Positions 63,593 to 64,000 of a stretch of 64,000 nucleotides of DNA are shown in pieces; within the stretch, counting starts at the first letter, position 1, and each line of letters begins with the position of its first letter. Below the pieces are notes generated by a model. It did not search any database. It had not been told where the DNA came from and saw only the letters and a program-made list of their open reading frames with translations. This DNA comes from Agromyces flavus (GTDB taxonomy: Bacteria > Actinomycetota > Actinomycetes > Actinomycetales > Microbacteriaceae): the NCBI RefSeq assembly GCF_900104685.1, contig NZ_LT629755.1:2728001-2792000 (forward strand). The letters are read 5' to 3'. Both the position numbers and the translations under genes were made by a program.

Positions 63593-63856
63593 TCGTGAAC
63601 GCCCGAAGGCGAACGCGACTGCCATCATAACCGGCATCCGTTCGAAAGACGATTCGAGCGGACCTCGGCGGTTTCAGGAGAACGGAGGCTGCTCAGGCTC
63701 GGATGCCGGATCGCGTCCTGAACAGCGTGCGTGTTCCTGAAACGGCGCCGCGATCGAGCGCCGAGGCGCCGGCGATCGGATGGCGCGGCGCCCGCGTGCC
63801 CGTGAAGCGGATGGCGCGGCGACGCGTGCCCGACCGGCGGATGGCGCGGCCAGCGC
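63593..63856. other. Intergenic region with inverted and tandem repeats
   Basis: This 264-nt gap lies between tRNA-Ser and the partial gene at the right end. It contains a 9-bp inverted repeat GTTTCAGGA (63671-63679) / TCCTGAAAC (63735-63743) with an internal CCTGAAC, and the triple repeat at 63777-63850. I see no gene in it. Confidence 0.5.
63777..63850. repeat. Three tandem ~30-bp repeats
   Basis: CGGATGGCGCGGC starts at 63777, 63808 and 63838 (periods 31 and 30), with the following GCGTGCCCG also shared by the first two units. The array ends 7 bp from the stop codon of the partial gene. Confidence 0.8.
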
Positions 63857-64000
63857 CTACTGGTCGGCGAGCGTGCGGCCCGCCGAGCAGCGGGTCTCGG
63901 CCGCGGTCTGGCCCGTGACGTCGCTCGGCAGTGCCTGCTCGGTCGGCGCAGGTGCCTCGGTCGCGGGCGTCTCGACGGGCACGTCGGCGGGCTCGTCGAC
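63857..64000 (-). CDS. 3' end of a secreted-type protein (partial)
   Basis: The window cuts this gene, leaving the last 47 codons: VDEPADVPVETPATEAPAP, a Pro/Thr/Glu linker, then DVTGQTAAETRCSAGRTLADQ and the stop TAG. The final segment resembles the start of a C-terminal beta-domain often found in secreted glycosidases (T-x-RC-x-AGK/R), which seems to be cut short here by the stop codon. Low confidence on its nature. Confidence 0.55.
   Translation of the reverse strand, partial: VDEPADVPVETPATEAPAPTEQALPSDVTGQTAAETRCSAGRTLADQ

Noticed and set aside
1..64000. CRISPR arrays, prophage or insertion sequences
   Set aside because: I found no spaced direct repeats of CRISPR type, no transposase or integrase, and no phage gene; the only multi-copy array is the three-unit repeat near the right end.

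Overview
This is a GC-rich actinobacterial chromosome segment, most likely from a member of the Microbacteriaceae (an Agromyces- or Microbacterium-like organism; the genus is a guess). The evidence is the very high GC with G/C-ending codons, the short DUF7882-type proteins, DUF6098, DUF6766 and DUF7218 proteins that I associate with this family, NHEJ genes of the mycobacterial Ku/LigD type, HspR-type HAIR operators, and many apparently leaderless promoters (a TANNNT-like -10 ending 6-7 nt before the start codon). I see no prophage, insertion sequence or CRISPR array.

Layout. 0-13 kb is mostly housekeeping: an acetyltransferase, an ArsR regulator, a Ktr/Trk K+ uptake pair, a drug-exporter-like ABC locus with two paralogous ATPases, a 12-TM permease and a MarR/GbsR regulator, then rlmC, proC, a CDF cation exporter, a glutamine amidotransferase, tadA and upp. 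13-20 kb holds a winged-helix regulator behind a possible Cys-rich leader peptide, a membrane serine hydrolase, an M23 peptidase-like protein, a MarR regulator, an Hsp20-GNAT operon under HAIR operators, a DUF998-like membrane protein and tRNA-Arg(ACG). 20-24 kb is a DUF6766 operon and a carbohydrate ABC importer.

24-41 kb looks like a stress-tolerance and DNA-repair island: a Zn-dependent dehydrogenase, DUF6098, three DUF7882 paralogues, SRPBCC, SDR, DUF7218, topoisomerase IB, a fatty acid desaturase, LigD, two GH15 glucoamylase/trehalase-like enzymes, an atypical glucose-6-phosphate dehydrogenase, Ku and an acidic disordered protein. 41-48 kb has a lipoprotein and the glgX-treY-treZ operon, which makes trehalose from glycogen. 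48-53 kb has a small lipoprotein, a surface PxKF protein with Ig-like repeats, and a two-component system. 53-57.5 kb is a glutarate/glutaryl-CoA catabolic locus (TetR, GcdH, CoA-transferase, LysR). 57.5-63.6 kb has a second GH15-G6PDH pair, a large arylsulfatase and tRNA-Ser(GCT). The window ends inside the 3' end of a secreted-type gene.

How it fits together. Trehalose is made by GlgX/TreY/TreZ, GH15 enzymes can return it (or alpha-glucan) to glucose, and the adjacent G6PDH genes would feed NADPH production. This sits beside double-strand-break repair and stress genes. Several of these stress promoters, and the DUF6766 operon, share a GTCAACCCC-like box placed 23-25 bp upstream of the -10, which suggests an undescribed regulon. 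That box, the pervasive leaderless starts, a 30-bp palindrome shared by proC and the CDF exporter, and the possible cysteine-responsive leader peptide are the observations most worth following up.
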